From positions 6,199,001 to 6,263,000 of the forward strand of contig JAMPIT010000230.1 of the NCBI GenBank assembly GCA_026261815.1: a stretch of DNA of 64,000 nt, given 5' to 3'. The notes beneath the pieces were generated by a model, which did not search any database, was not told the origin of the DNA, and saw only the letters and a program-made list of their open reading frames with translations. Each line of letters opens with the position of its first letter. Positions within the stretch are counted from its first letter, which is position 1. Position numbers and translations under genes: made by a program. The stretch comes from Monarcha castaneiventris obscurior. Its lineage: Eukaryota > Chordata > Aves > Passeriformes > Monarchidae. Below, piece by piece: positions 13,175-24,829 of the stretch.

Positions 13175-15713
13175 GAGAAATGAAATTGGGCCTCTTGTCC
13201 AGCCAACACTAATCACATCCTCAATGTCCAACTTGCTGTAGTTCAGCACACAGGCCTTCCATGGCTCTTCCTGCCCTCACATGCCACATACACCATGAGG
13301 CTGTTAGGGATGGCACCTCTCACTTGTGCCTTTAGGAAGATTGGTGCAGCTGAGCAGCAAGGCCCCAAAAGAGCTCCAGTCTGCTCCACCCAAACTTGTC
13401 TTGTAGCTTATACCACAATAAAACAAGCAAAAATATCAGAGTCCTCTCTGAATATTCCACTTGGCAACATCCCTACAAGAGTCCGTAGAGGGCTACAGGT
13501 AGAGGAAAGTTGAAGATTTGAGACTCACTTTTGTTCATCTGTCCCACAAAGCAGCCAGGTCCGTATGGGCTTGCCAGGGCAAAACCTCAGGTGGCTGTGG
13601 TCAGCCTCAAACCCTGCCCAGAGGTGAAGCACCAACACACAGTGCAGGAAGGACAAAGATCCTTGGAGGTAAAATCTTGCTGGTTTGGGCAGGACACAGA
13701 GCTGCTCCACCCGTACAGCCAAGCACAGCACAGCCTCCCTGCACACACGGAGAAGGAGAAAGGAAGCGACATAGCATCCCCCGTTCCTCTTCCCTTTGAC
13801 TGCCCACCATGGGAGACTGATGTGCAGGAGGAACAGAAAGCAGTAGAAGAATGCTTTTATACCTTACAGACTTCAGAGAATAAACTGCAACCTGTTTCTG
13901 CTCGCAGGCAACATGGTCCTACAAGAACTGACAAACATCATCTACAACAGTTCTTTACGCACACAAAATTATTTCTACTCCCTTTCAGAGGCCCTGGAAT
14001 CAGATTTATCCTGAAAAAAAAACCCCAAAACTTTCCAGTTAAAAACTTTGAAAAATGTATTTTTTTTTCTTCTAGTGCAGCAGTCTGGAGGAAAATGAAA
14101 GGATCAGCAAGGCAGATTGCAGTGTTAGCTGCAGAGCACTCAGAGAATATACAATAGAAGAATGTGTCAAATCTGAAACATGATAACAGAGCTGCTGCAA
14201 AAGAAAAAGGAAAATCCTAAAACAGAAAAAAGGGTAGAAGTGTGTAGGAAAGACAGGCCTGATTATCCTCTACATTACATGGGAAAAAAAAAAAGCCACT
14301 GAAGACAGTATAGTTATTCCAGAAAGAAATCGGGACACTTGAGATGATGTACGGCCTGGGACTGCAAATCAAATACTCTCCAGCCCATTAGGCAAGGCTG
14401 TGGTTATCTTTGGCTTCTTTATAATGTACAGGCACTGGGACATAATCAATTTACCAGGGGGAGACAATCCATTGTACTTATCCAGAAGCAGCCCACGCTC
14501 AGCTGGCAAACAGCCTGTGGCACCGCAGGGATGGGTGAAAGGAGCTCTGAGGCAGGAGCAGAATGCTGGATCCTCGGGAGCAGGAGCCCGGACCTTGGTG
14601 GTCCAGGACAGGGAGTTAGGGCAGACAAAGCAACAGTAATTTTCACCCTCTAAAACCAGGTGGCTACAGCCAAATTAATAAAACTGCCTGTTGAGTGAAT
14701 TATTTCTTTTCCTTTGTCTGTGCTAACTCTGCTAAGAAACTGGGAGAAAGTTGGGTGGCCTGACCTGAAATGGTGCCAGCACCATTTGAACCATTTACTG
14801 GTTTAATTTACCAGGCGAGATGCAGCCTGCAAGTCCAGAGTACCTCCAGCACATTTTCTAAGAAATTCCTGTTTGGGTAAGGACTCTGGATTTCCCAGTA
14901 ATTAAAAATGACTCACTAACTTAATTTTACCTCCTACTATTTTTACTTAGCATTTTCTTACATCCTAGATACACAGAAATTATACTGCGAGATGTTTGGG
15001 GCATGTTTGTCCTTGTTTCACAAGACACCAAGCTCAAACACCGTACTCTTGAAAAACAAACAAAGCTGGCTAAGAGGAGAGGGTCAACATCACCTTTTCT
15101 CTCTGCCACTTTGCACCAGTCCTATGCAGAAAAATGGACAACTACTTGAAAAAGATGTTTTTTTAATGAAAATATAGACCCACATGGCACCTTCTCATCC
15201 AAGCACTCCAAGACTTGCAGGTATGCTCATTTTCCTTCCACACCTGCAAAAAACCTTTCTCTCACCTGCCTGCTCTAATGTAAAGTGTATTTTAATCCTA
15301 AGTGTTGCTGCACTGCCACTGCTGCAGCAGCCCAGGATCTGGGCTGTGAAGGTTAAACCTTCTCTGGTAAAGGCTTGTCCATTTCTCCAACACCAAGTAA
15401 TTCACAGAAGTTACTCATGCAGATAGGAGAAGGCTGGAGGAGAGCCATCAGTAATAAGCCCAGTAAGTCCCTCTCCCATGGCCTGCGTGGCTCCCCCAGG
15501 GCTGCCCCTGGGCCAGGCCATGTGTGCTGGAGCAGAGGGGCAGAGGAGGGACAGGGGCTGACAGGAGAGCCCTGCTTCTCAAGACACACACCACAAGCTC
15601 AAATAAAGACTTCCAGAAGTGCCCTCTGAAATCTCTGCCAACAGGCTCCAGCACATAAGATGGGCATTTCTCATTGAACAGTATTCTGAAATTAATTTTA
15701 AATGCTGTATTAG

Positions 15714-15773
15714 AAAATACACCCCTATTTATAGGGGTATATTTTATCAAACTTGCCAAGCAAGTTTGATAAA
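15714..15773. repeat. Two abutting near-perfect inverted repeats
   Basis: First hairpin: ACCCCTAT at 15721-15728 pairs with 15731-15738 around a 2-base loop. After one mismatch the stem continues for six more pairs, to 15714 and 15745. Second hairpin: 13 bases at 15743-15755 pair perfectly with 15761-15773 around CCAAG. The two structures share three bases. Confidence 0.85.
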
Positions 15774-15931
15774 TTTCTGCTGATGTATAAATTCATACAG
15801 TATTTTGGAATGCTATTTTGAACACTGCTACCATTTAACTCAATTTTACGGCTACCATAGGAAGCAAGGTTAAGGAAAAACAGAGTCCACTGCCCCACAG
15901 GAATTGTGGATAGCTCTAATCAGATAAAAAA

Positions 15932-15977
15932 TTGACTAAAAGTTAAATCCAGATTTGACTAAAAGTTAAATCCAGAT
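15932..15977. repeat. Perfect 23-bp tandem duplication
   Basis: Two identical 23-base units (15932-15954, 15955-15977) containing TTGACTAAAAGTTAAATCC. Absence of divergence indicates a recent duplication. Confidence 0.95.
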
Positions 15978-16109
15978 TTGTACACACCCTGTTTTGCCTC
16001 ATTCTTCTTTGGCCATCCACTGTCCGACTTCAATGAAGTGTTTAAACATCAGGTAAACTCTTCTAATCACCTTGAAACACTCCCCCCTTCTCCTCTCCCA
16101 GAATTGCTG

Positions 16110-16143
16110 TGTGTGACTACTGTGAATTCTGTGTAGTCACACA
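16110..16143. repeat. Perfect 11-bp inverted repeat
   Basis: TGTGTGACTAC at 16110-16120 and its reverse complement at 16133-16143, with a 12-base loop. Confidence 0.85.
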
Positions 16144-17689
16144 TATTTTGTACATTGTGAAAACTGTCTCACCATAAAGGACAGTGGTTTATGTAACAAC
16201 TGTTTGTAAAAAGTATCTGCAGGTTCCTGAGAATTTATTCTGAGACAAAATGCTAATCAAAGAGAGACAAAATTGTTCACGTAATACACAATAAGCAGAC
16301 AAATGGACAAGAACAACTCTTCTAATTCATATACCACCCCAGTATGCTTTATCACAAACAATTACAGTTTGTCCTACAGCTTTACATAGTCATGAGATGA
16401 TCTCTTTTTGCCTCTTTAAATAAGGACACAGGAAAAGAAAAGATTAAAAATGCGTTATGCCCTTTGTTTTCCCAGAAGAAAACACAAGCAAGTCCTTCAC
16501 AGCATTCTGCCTTAAGGCAAAATTTTCATCTATCCAAAATCCTTACGAAATGTATTCCTTCTGAAATGTTTACTAAATAGTCATGTACTGAATAACCTCA
16601 TCCTCAGTGATATCTTTTGTGTTTAAGTGTAGGAGGGTCCTTGAAAATTAAATTTTGTAAAGATAGAAGGTAATACTTTATGGTACAGATTATCCCCAGT
16701 TTACCAGCTTTCCTTGGTACTAAGGCTGATGTTAATTGGAATATTACTGAGAACTCGATAAAGAAGAACAGCAAAATTTTCCTTCCCCCCACCCCCCCAT
16801 TTCACTTAGTCCACAAAATTCCACTTTCTAAGGAGTTGATATACAGAATTACTATAACATTAAGGTCTAATATTATAATAACTAGTCTGCTTTTGAAATT
16901 CAGTCTAGAGTGTAAACTATTAAGCCATATTAGAGGTAATGAATTATCTGTATTTAAACACACAAACCATGCATGATGGTTAAGCAGAGGGCTTGTTTCC
17001 AGCAGATCCTTTCGGTTGGAGCCTTTTAAAATATTTGCAGCAAAATATTTATTTTAATTGTTGCAAATAGTGTGTTCTTAACATCTCTAATAAAAATTAC
17101 CAGCAGGATCAAATCTGTAAGAGCACAGGGAAGTTCTCAGGGGCTTTGAATCCAGCAGGATCATGTAATTAATAAGACTGTATTTGACAAAGGAAATATA
17201 TAATTTATATATAATACAATACATGTAATAATGTAGAATTTAACATATAATTTACAATTATATGCCTGCCAAATCAAGTTATTTGGACAAGTTTTTAAAA
17301 CAGCTGATGATGTAATCCATCTGCATGTAACCTTGAATACTTCAGGCAGTTTAAGAAGGAACTTCATTGAGAACTATTTGGTCTTTTCCCCCTCCCTTTT
17401 TAAAGGAAGTTGTTTTGGCTGAGATGAAGGAAAATTAAAAAGAATGTTATTGGCATAAAATATTAAAAGGCAAGCTTGCTGAAGCCAGCTTCAGAGCATT
17501 TTAACTTTTGCCTTTTAATTCCATTATGGGCAACGTTTTGCCGAGCATGATCAGTGATGCAGAAGACTGTGCTCACAGGAAAGTTCTGCATTGCAAAGTA
17601 TAAAATATGCTGATGATTTAACATGCACACCCCAGCGTTCCCCACACAGGGGTCAAAAGCCAGAGTTCAGCTGGACTCACAAATACATC

Positions 17690-18300
17690 ACCCTGAATCA
17701 AACAGAGCATCCCTAAATAGTAGCAGTCACTAACACACACTCATTACATTAATAAATTGCTCGCTAATGGGAGCAGTGACAAGTAAGATGTGCACTTAGT
17801 GGCCCTGTTTGCTGCCCGCTCCTGATGCCTGAATGCCCGCTTTTCTCTGGGTTATGTTCGAAAGTCTTCAAAGTGCATGAAGAAAATCTGCTCAGTGTTG
17901 TGAAATAAATCAAAGAGTGTCTGCTGAAAATTCCTAAAACGCTTCTGCCCTAATCTCCTGGACCAGAGAGTGGGCTCACAGAATGCTAAACTTGCTTTTC
18001 AAAGAAGATCAAAGCAACGCCAGCAACAATTAAAAGCAGGGGTGCAGGTGCGCGCATGCGCGGGGGCTCCGCGGAGGCACCCAGAGCCTCTTTTTAGTCA
18101 TCCCTGAATGCTAACGCTGACTTATCTAATCATTACACGTGTGGTTTGAAAGGACAGGAGATGCGTTTGTGAGGCACACAAAAACTGTCCGCCTTTATGT
18201 ACAAAATGTAACATTTCACGAGACACATTATTTCCATTAATTTTGAAAAGCTCCTCAGCTACTGTCTAATTAAACCACCCTGTAATTTTGTTGTTTAGTG
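17690..18300. promoter_or_regulatory. Candidate conserved enhancer block with an NRF1-type site
   Basis: Complex, non-repetitive sequence with homeodomain-like motifs (ATTAATAAATTG near 17749-17760, CTAATCATTA near 18126, TTCCATTAATTTT near 18231) and a small GC-rich patch at 18045-18080. It resembles vertebrate conserved noncoding elements in texture. Conservation itself cannot be seen from one sequence. Confidence 0.3.
18051..18062. promoter_or_regulatory. Perfect NRF1 consensus palindrome
   Basis: CGCGCATGCGCG fits the NRF1 consensus YGCGCAYGCGCR at every position. NRF1 sites usually sit in CpG-island promoters; here only about 40 bases are GC-rich. Confidence 0.55.
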
Positions 18301-18749
18301 ACTCAAAGACAAATGAAGTTGCAATTGTGTATCTATCCTTGCTCCTGTTACTTAGTATTTCAGTAGGGTTTCCCAGACCCTACTTCCACACTTTGAGGCC
18401 CAGCTGTTTGCCTTACCCAGCACCTGAAGAACCAGGTTTGGCAGCTTATCAGGAGCGCTGCAGCGATTTAAATTGCCTGCTTCAACTTTTATACAGCACT
18501 GGCTGTCCTGCCTAAGACAGGTCCCTTCTTCACGCAGTTACACAAGAAACACTTGTGTTGGTAGCTGAGTGCAAGGAGTGCTCGTGCCTGAGGGAGGGTG
18601 ATGCTGCATGACAAGTGCTACGCCTCCAGTACGGGGGGAGACTTAGCAGCCAACCTGCTATTTCCCTGATAATCTGCCTTGTCTGTTTTCCCCTTCTCAA
18701 GCCGGCACTTCACTGCACAAACCAGAAAGGGAAGAAAAAAACCCCTCAA

Positions 18750-18769
18750 CCCCCCCCCCCCCAAAAAAA
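18750..18769. repeat. C13-A7 homopolymer pair
   Basis: Thirteen C followed by seven A. Likely error-prone in assembly. Confidence 0.85.
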
Positions 18770-21308
18770 CAGCCATGGGAAAAAACTCTTCAAAGTTCAC
18801 AGGATGAGTAAGGAAGGAGTAAAACCCTGAATGAACTCGCCTGGCTAAACTGGGTTAGGATGAAAAATGCTTCTGCTAAATGCTGAAAATTTACGTCAGT
18901 CTTGTTTATGTGAAGATATAAACCACTGACATTTTGAGAAGCATGTGAATCGAAGTGATATTTCAGTGTTCTCTCTGAATCACATTGGGCCACCAGGCCC
19001 TTTTATACTGACCAATTTCTCCCCTTTCAAATAAAAAAAAACCAATCTGAATTGTCACGTCAGCTGTAAGTAGCAACACATTGGAGTACCAGGCTTTAAA
19101 GCCTAGTGGCAGCAGTCCCTGAAATAATTCATATTTTTAGAAAACATCGAGTTAACTGAGTGTCTACTTGGGAAACATAGAAGAGAACCAAGTAGGTACA
19201 ATTCTGAAAGCTGCCTGCTTCTTTCCTTCCCCCATATTAATACAGGTTACATTATTCTCCTATGAGTATCAGAGAAGATGAGAAAAAAGATAGTGGATGC
19301 CTTTCTGAGACCTAATTGATGTTATCCAAAACATGCATCCCACCAGATATCTGTTACATTTAACACAGCTCAATGTAAGGCGATTCTGACAATGCCAAGA
19401 GGGCTCAATCCTATTTCTCTTCAAATCCATGTGAATACATCCAGGCTCAGTGATTCATTTTGATAAAATGCTACTTAGAAGCATCAAAACTGCCTGAGCA
19501 TTTTGTCTGCCTATACCAGGGCTTCCTACTGCTGCCATTGAAACAAATGGCAGAATTCCCATGTACTTCCATGGGAGCAGAGCCAAGCTCTTAGAAACCT
19601 TTGTATTTAAGGAAAAACATTTTTCCTCCCACTCATGACTACAGTTCCCCTGAAAACCCAGTGGAAATGTTTAAGAAGTCAGGTGGTTAGGACTGGGCCC
19701 AGAGGTCAAGAACAAAGAATATTAATACGGTCTTGCTATTAGAAAACTGAGCAGCAACCTCGAAGCATTGTTGTTGTTTTTAAATAGAAAATGTCACTCT
19801 CAGATCTAAATATGAAGATTTAAAAATTATATATAAATCTGTGAAGAAAAAATGAAGCACACATTTCATTTAGTGTCTGGATTACAGATTCTTATTAAAC
19901 AAACCAAGCTCATTATAAAATCAATATCAACCACTACACTCCCAGGAGAAATGGCAAAAAAGGTCACTCCAAGAAATTCAAACAATTTTCCTGCTGGAAG
20001 GGCACGATTTTAATTACAGATACTATTAATTAGAGCTGTCAGTAGGAAGATTGTCCTGTTAATTATCACAAATTCAGTTTCAAGTGTGGTTTTGGAACCT
20101 GGAGGGCTTTTTTAAAAAAAATTAAGAATTCCTGTATTCACAGTTAATGGGAGAAAAAGCCTACCTATTGCTTCTTCACTTTAAATAAGCCAACAGCAAG
20201 TTACCTATTAAAATCAAACAGAAACATTTATGGCCACACTCTCATTGGCCAACAAAACTGATAAACTGCTGTTTTGTTCACACTTTATCCCAGAGAACAC
20301 TCCTTTTTTTTGTCTACTGGAAATGCTCTTGCTCTCACTCTGTCTTGCTTTGGAAGTCATTAAATGCAAAGATGTAATTTAATTATTTTTTTAAAAAGTA
20401 AACATTTCTTTTAAAGTGAAAACCAAAACCATTCTTGAAGATACTGATTGTTCCAGAAACATTCATATATATTATTCTGTTCTTAATTCTCACTAGACCC
20501 AGCCTGTGGAGATATACTTAATACATTACATCTTTAACATGTAAGAGGCACAGACAGACCCAAACTTTGTGAGGAAATATGAGTTTATTCCCACATGACT
20601 CTCAGCTGCCAATTTGAATCTATCTCAGCTCCAGGATACAGAAAGGCCAAAATGTCTGATCCTAAGCAGAACAAGAAAGTAAAATAAAACTTGACAGAAA
20701 AGTGCCATTAGCAAGGCCCTATGGGTGCACAACAGACAGGGATACTACAGAGACAATGTTTACACATTCTCAGATTGTTTTTCCTGGTCACACTCCAAAT
20801 ACTTTTGGATAGCAGACCAGGGCTGGGTGGTATATGACCATAACACATGCATTACCACACCAATTGCACACCAAGAAATAAGTCCCATATGATCTAAAGC
20901 AAACTTCAGGAAGATGCAGTGTCTCTCCACCCAACACTTTTGAAACTGAAAGAGAAAGCTTGAGATTTCTGATTTATTTCAGAGAAGCCGAGTGCAGTCC
21001 TCCAGCATTACTGGGTATACATCTGCTATCATTGTTCTCCTAGAACCAGTCCTGGTTTACCTCCCATTTATCAGCATTAGATTTCATTTTATCTGAATAA
21101 TGGCAGAAGGTGGCAACAGATCAGGTCAAAGGCTCTTTTCATATCAGACCCTGAAGAAGTCGATTACTCAAAAAGAGAGACATCTTCAGATAACCGTGCA
21201 ATCCATTCCTCATAAATGTTAAAGATTTTTCGTTATTAATAGTGGCAGGGGTGACAGATTATGGATATTAATGTTATTTTTCTGAGAATTTCAATGGCAA
21301 GGGCTGCA

Positions 21309-21321
21309 TTTTTTTTCTTTC

Positions 21322-21346
<25 letters not shown>
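21309..21346. repeat. Poly(T) tract with two C interruptions
   Basis: 38 bases, T except C at 21317 and 21321. It lies about 225 bases beyond the donor of the transmembrane exon. Read on the minus strand it is an intronic A-run. Confidence 0.9.
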
Positions 21347-21352
<6 letters not shown>

Positions 21353-21419
21353 CTAATTAGGCACGAATTTACAGCAGCTACCAGAATAGCCAAGATTAAT
21401 ACCCAGTAGTAAAAAGCTG

Positions 21420-22080
21420 CCACACCGAATCCGCGGGACTATGAATGGAACAGGGGCGGGGGGGAAGCGTCGGAAACAAACCCACCCCCGCGACTCCCAA
21501 CGCGAGGAGGGCCCCCCCGGGGGTCTGCTGGGCACCGGGGCCGGCCCGGAGGAAGCGAGCTCGGTCCTTACCTGGTAAGCAGCGGGCGCGTCGGAGCCGG
21601 CGTCAGCCCCCAGGGCCGAGAGCTTCTCCTTCAGGCGGTGGTGGGCGCGGTGGCGGAGGCAGTAGGCGACCCCCGACGCTGCCAGGACCCCGGCGATGCA
21701 GGCGAGGGAGAGGAGGGTGAGGAGGAGGAATTTCGCGGACTCTGCCTCTTCCCCGCGCTGCGCGAGCGGCGGGACGTTGCTTTTCTGCAGGGGAGGAGAG
21801 AGAGGCAGCGCCTGAGTTGCGCGGTCGCGGAGCAGCGCGGAGGGGGGATCCCGTCGCGGGGAGCACCCGGCAGCGCTAACTTTCGGCCGGGGAGGGAGGC
21901 AAACAGAGGGGCAGGACCGCTGCCATGCCCCGCTCCGTGCCCTCCCCTCCGGCGGCTCGCACTGAACTACCGAGAGGCGGAGGCGCTGGAGGAGCGCAAG
22001 CACCGCGGAGCGCCCCGCGGCTCCGCGCCCCCCTCGCACCGCATCGAGGGCCAGGGGCTGCGAGGGGCGCAGCAAGGGAA
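21420..22080. promoter_or_regulatory. CpG island over the transmembrane exon
   Basis: Very GC-rich with frequent CpG, sharply bounded by AT-rich DNA on both sides. Its overlap with a coding exon explains the long spurious open frames on both strands here. Confidence 0.6.
21572..21784 (-). CDS. PTPRN2: PTPRN2 exon: stalk, transmembrane helix and start of cytoplasmic tail
   Basis: Internal coding exon of 71 codons for phogrin/IA-2beta, a pseudophosphatase of neuroendocrine dense-core granules that supports granule stability and hormone cargo. The peptide starts KSNVPPLAQRGEEAESA (luminal stalk). A hydrophobic helix follows at about exon residues 19-43 (FLLLTLLSLACIAGVLAASG and on to YCL), then a basic stop-transfer RHRAHHRLKEKL and an Ala/Gly/Asp-rich stretch ending AAYQ. 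The segment HRLKEKLSALG...AAYQ is characteristic of PTPRN2 rather than its paralogue PTPRN. Borders are canonical: a C/T-rich tract ending CTGCAG before base 21784, and CAG|GTAAGG after 21572. Both ends are phase 0. The exon is very GC-rich and lies in a CpG island. Open reading beyond either border is intron. The exon encoding the end of the luminal domain was not found upstream in the window. Confidence 0.95.
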
Positions 22081-22122
22081 AATCCGGTATTGTTTTTTTC
22101 TTAGTGGAAAATAAAACACAGG

Positions 22123-22136
22123 AAAAAAAAAAAAAA
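22123..22136. repeat. Poly(A) run
   Basis: 14 A at the right edge of the exon-associated island. Confidence 0.8.
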
Positions 22137-22179
22137 GTAGGTGGCGATCCTTCCTTTTGTCTGTTGTAGAGGGAAGCGG

Positions 22180-22830
22180 CTTAAAAAACCCCCGATAGTT
22201 CCAAACTCCTCCAGATTACTATTATTTTTGCAGCAATAGGAGAGAATCCTTCTAGTGCATTTCACTTGTCTCCATGTGCTAAAAAGTTGTACAATAATTT
22301 CCCCTCATTAGCTTCATTATAAGCTATATTAGCAACAATTAAAAACGCAACATGAAAATGAAAAGACCAGGCGCGCAAATTGCAGCAAGACTCATTTGGC
22401 CTGCATTCCCCCTTTCACAATTACCAGGGAAATGAATTGAAAAGCACGCCCCTGCCTCAGTCCTGGTTGCTACAAGATGAGAACAATTAGCAAACTCCTT
22501 TCCACCACCTAATTTCGCGTGGTAACAAAATGGATTTTTCCCCATGAATGCCTAGCCGGCCTATTCATTATCTCTCCTCTATTAGTAATTTTCTGCTCCG
22601 TATTCAGCTAGCCAGCTCTTAATTTCCTCCTGTCTTGCAGTGTACACAGTGGCTCTTATGTCAGGCCCGGTCCATTTTTATCTTGTAATCATAAAGGCCA
22701 CCAAAGCAATTATCGCTGGTCTTGACTGTAAAAGCTTGTCATTAATTAGCCTCCTTGCCTTCAGTGCTGCGGATTAGCCGGGGCTGAGGCTGAGTTAATG
22801 GAAATGCAGGTTCAGTCAGACTCCCGGATT
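22180..22830. promoter_or_regulatory. Candidate developmental enhancer, homeodomain-motif rich
   Basis: Sits between two CpG islands and contains about a dozen TAAT/ATTA cores, including CATTAATTAGCC near 22740, ATTAGTAATTTT near 22581, CTTGTAATCATAAAGGCC near 22682 and AGCAATTATCGC near 22705. No repeat or coding signature. The pattern resembles conserved noncoding elements beside developmental promoters; this is an inference. Confidence 0.4.
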
Positions 22831-22834
22831 TTCT

Positions 22835-23560
22835 TGCCTGGATGCGCCGCGCGGAGGAGGATGGCCGGTCCGTGCGCCCCGGCGGGGCGGCGGGGGGCGG
22901 GCACGGGGCTGGCCGCGGCCACCGGCCGTGTGCCGCCCGCCTCCGCGTCCGCGCAGCCACCGCCGCGCCCGCGCCTCCCCTCCCCTGCACGGCAGCCGGC
23001 CCCTCCTCCAAATCCCAACAGCCACCAGGAGGAGGGGGCTGCACCCCCACCCCGCCCCGGCCGCGGGGGGCTCCGGGGCCGCCCCCTCGCCCCCGCCCCC
23101 GCGGCCCCAGCCGGGCACCTGCCCCCGCTGCCCCGGGGGAGCGCGGCCGCGCCCGCACCGGGCGGGGGACACCGGCACGGACAGCACCGACGGCAGCCGC
23201 CGCGGGATCGCTGCTCCCGCCGCCTCGGCCCCGGGGGAGGGTAAAGGGCTGCTGCGCTCTGCCATTAGCATCTCCCTGAAAGGCCCCGTCCCCTCGGGGC
23301 CAGGGGTCGCAATCTGCATCTCAATAGGCGGCTCCCGCCGAAGGGCCGGCGCCCCCTCCCCGAGCGCTGCGCCCCGGGACGTTAATCCTTCTCGCCGCGG
23401 TGTTTGGCCCCCCATCAGCCAGGCAGGCACAAGCCCCCGGACTCCCCCGCGGGCCGGCCCCGATCATGGGGCGGCTCGGGCCGCCTCGGCCCCCGGGTGC
23501 GCGCAGGGGCACCGACGGGAGGAAAGAGGCTGGCGGGCAGTTTCGGGCACTGCTCCTGAG
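22835..23560. promoter_or_regulatory. Intronic CpG island
   Basis: Dense CpG and CCGCCC/GGGGCGG-type boxes with abrupt edges. No TATA element seen. Several long frames on both strands are low-complexity Pro/Arg/Gly/Ala and are not taken as genes. Confidence 0.6.
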
Positions 23561-24029
23561 CCTTACTTCTCTGCTTTCTCTACCACGGTTTTAAACGATT
23601 TTCTTTCTCCGGATGCCGTGTGACAGAGCCGCACCAAGCACCCGGGAAAAGGGCTATGCGAGAGAAACGATGACAATGATGGGAGCAAAGTGCTGTCAAA
23701 AGCTCCGAGTAAACACGCAGAAGAGAAAGGGCGGCAGGCTCTTTCTCCCACTGGAGTTAGAGCGATTTTAGATGTTGCTTCCAACTTTGCCAGGCAGTTT
23801 TCCCCGCAATGCTGGAGCTGCCATCCCCGGAGCTAGCTGCCCTTGACAAAAGATTTGCTCGACGAGCCCCCCCTACATACTCTCAGCGTACAGCTGCACT
23901 CGGGAGCCTGAAACACGGGAAGAGTTAGAAACCTTCCGTGGGGCGTCCGGCATTGCTTACACCTCAGTAAGCGTCTGCCCTGGGGGAATCAGCGTAGCCG
24001 TGTCCCTTGTGATAGGCTTCGGGGAGCCG

Positions 24030-24620
24030 AGGGCTCGCAAAGCCCCTGCACTCCCGGGGGAGCGGCGCCCACGCCTGCCCCGACGCCCCGTGCCCTGGGA
24101 GGGGATGGAGGCCCCGCGGCGGAGAGCAGGGGCGAAGGGCCAAGGGGCACGGCCGCTCCCCGCTGCCCGGCGGCGCCCACCCCATCGGAACAGCCGAAGG
24201 GGAAGGGAAAGGGGCTGCCCCAGAGCCGCCGGCCCTTCTCCCTCTCCTTTCCTCCCGCCCGCCTCACGGGGAGCAGCTCCGGAGCCGCTGCCGTCGGGGC
24301 CCGGAAGACTCCGCTCTGCCCTCCCTGCTTGCTGGGGGCTGGTGCTTCGGGCCACCTCGGCCAGCCCCCAGGCCGCCCCCGGGAAACTCCGCGGGACCAG
24401 CGGCTGATGCCCCTTCGCCGTCCCGGGAAGCTCCGCGGGACCAGCGGCTGATGCCCCTTCGCCGTCCCGCAGGACCCGCCGGGTGCGGCCGATGACAAAG
24501 TCCCACGGCTCGGCTGCGGCTCCAGCTCTGGGCCGCGCATCGGCCGCGTCCCCGGGCCCCGCGCTGGGGACACCCGGCACCGCAGAGGGTAGCCGGGCCC
24601 GGGCCCCCAGGTACGTCCCA
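24030..24620. promoter_or_regulatory. Intronic CpG island with tandem duplication
   Basis: GC-rich block separated from the previous island by about 470 bases of ordinary composition. Contains a 44-bp duplication at 24378-24465. Confidence 0.55.
24378..24465. repeat. 44-bp tandem duplication, two copies
   Basis: Units 24378-24421 and 24422-24465 share GCGGGACCAGCGGCTGATGC and flanks, and differ mainly at AAACTCC versus AAGCTCC. It produces repeated peptides in spurious frames on the minus strand. Confidence 0.95.
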
Positions 24621-24829
24621 TCAGGACGCAGCCCCCACTGTCTCCAAGGCGGTTGGAGAAACCCGCTGCCCTTTCATCCTGCTCGATGCCTGACCAAACA
24701 TCACATTATGAAACGGGTAAAAATTAATCCGACCTGTTAGTTATCAGCTCCCTCCCTCCTCCCACCTCTCCCCCAGCCGCCCCGGCTGCCTCTAGCCAGG
24801 AGCACAGATTTCCCCACCTCGCCTAACCC

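Larger units (their letters stand above)
1197..21571 (-). other. PTPRN2: PTPRN2 intron between transmembrane and juxtamembrane exons
   Basis: A 20.4 kb phase-0 intron bounded by GTAAGG at 21571 and CTAG at 1197. It is mostly AT-rich single-copy sequence with small microsatellites, a poly(A) run at 9.03 kb, two hairpin-forming inverted repeats at 15.7 and 16.1 kb, and a conserved-looking block at 17.7-18.3 kb. No recognisable transposon was found. Open frames here are short, start at arbitrary positions and match no family I recognise, so none is annotated as a gene. Confidence 0.85.

Noticed and set aside
13531..14157. 208-codon plus-strand frame
   Set aside because: No start context, no recognisable domain, contains homopolymer-coded stretches and overlaps several other open frames. 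Chance frame.
21785..22075. Extension of the transmembrane exon frame upstream to 22075
   Set aside because: A clear CTGCAG acceptor with a pyrimidine tract lies at 21785-21790. The upstream translation does not resemble the PTPRN2 luminal domain.
23168..23195. REST/RE1 neuron-restrictive site
   Set aside because: Only the right half (GGACAGCACC) fits; the left half matches 4 of 9 positions.
22742..23623. Long overlapping frames of 138-231 codons on both strands
   Set aside because: Low-complexity Pro/Arg/Ala/Gly sequence caused by high GC, which removes stop codons. No domain, and frames on both strands are equally long.
23957..24621. Minus-strand frames of about 207-210 codons
   Set aside because: CpG-island composition and the 44-bp duplication account for them. 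No similarity recognised.
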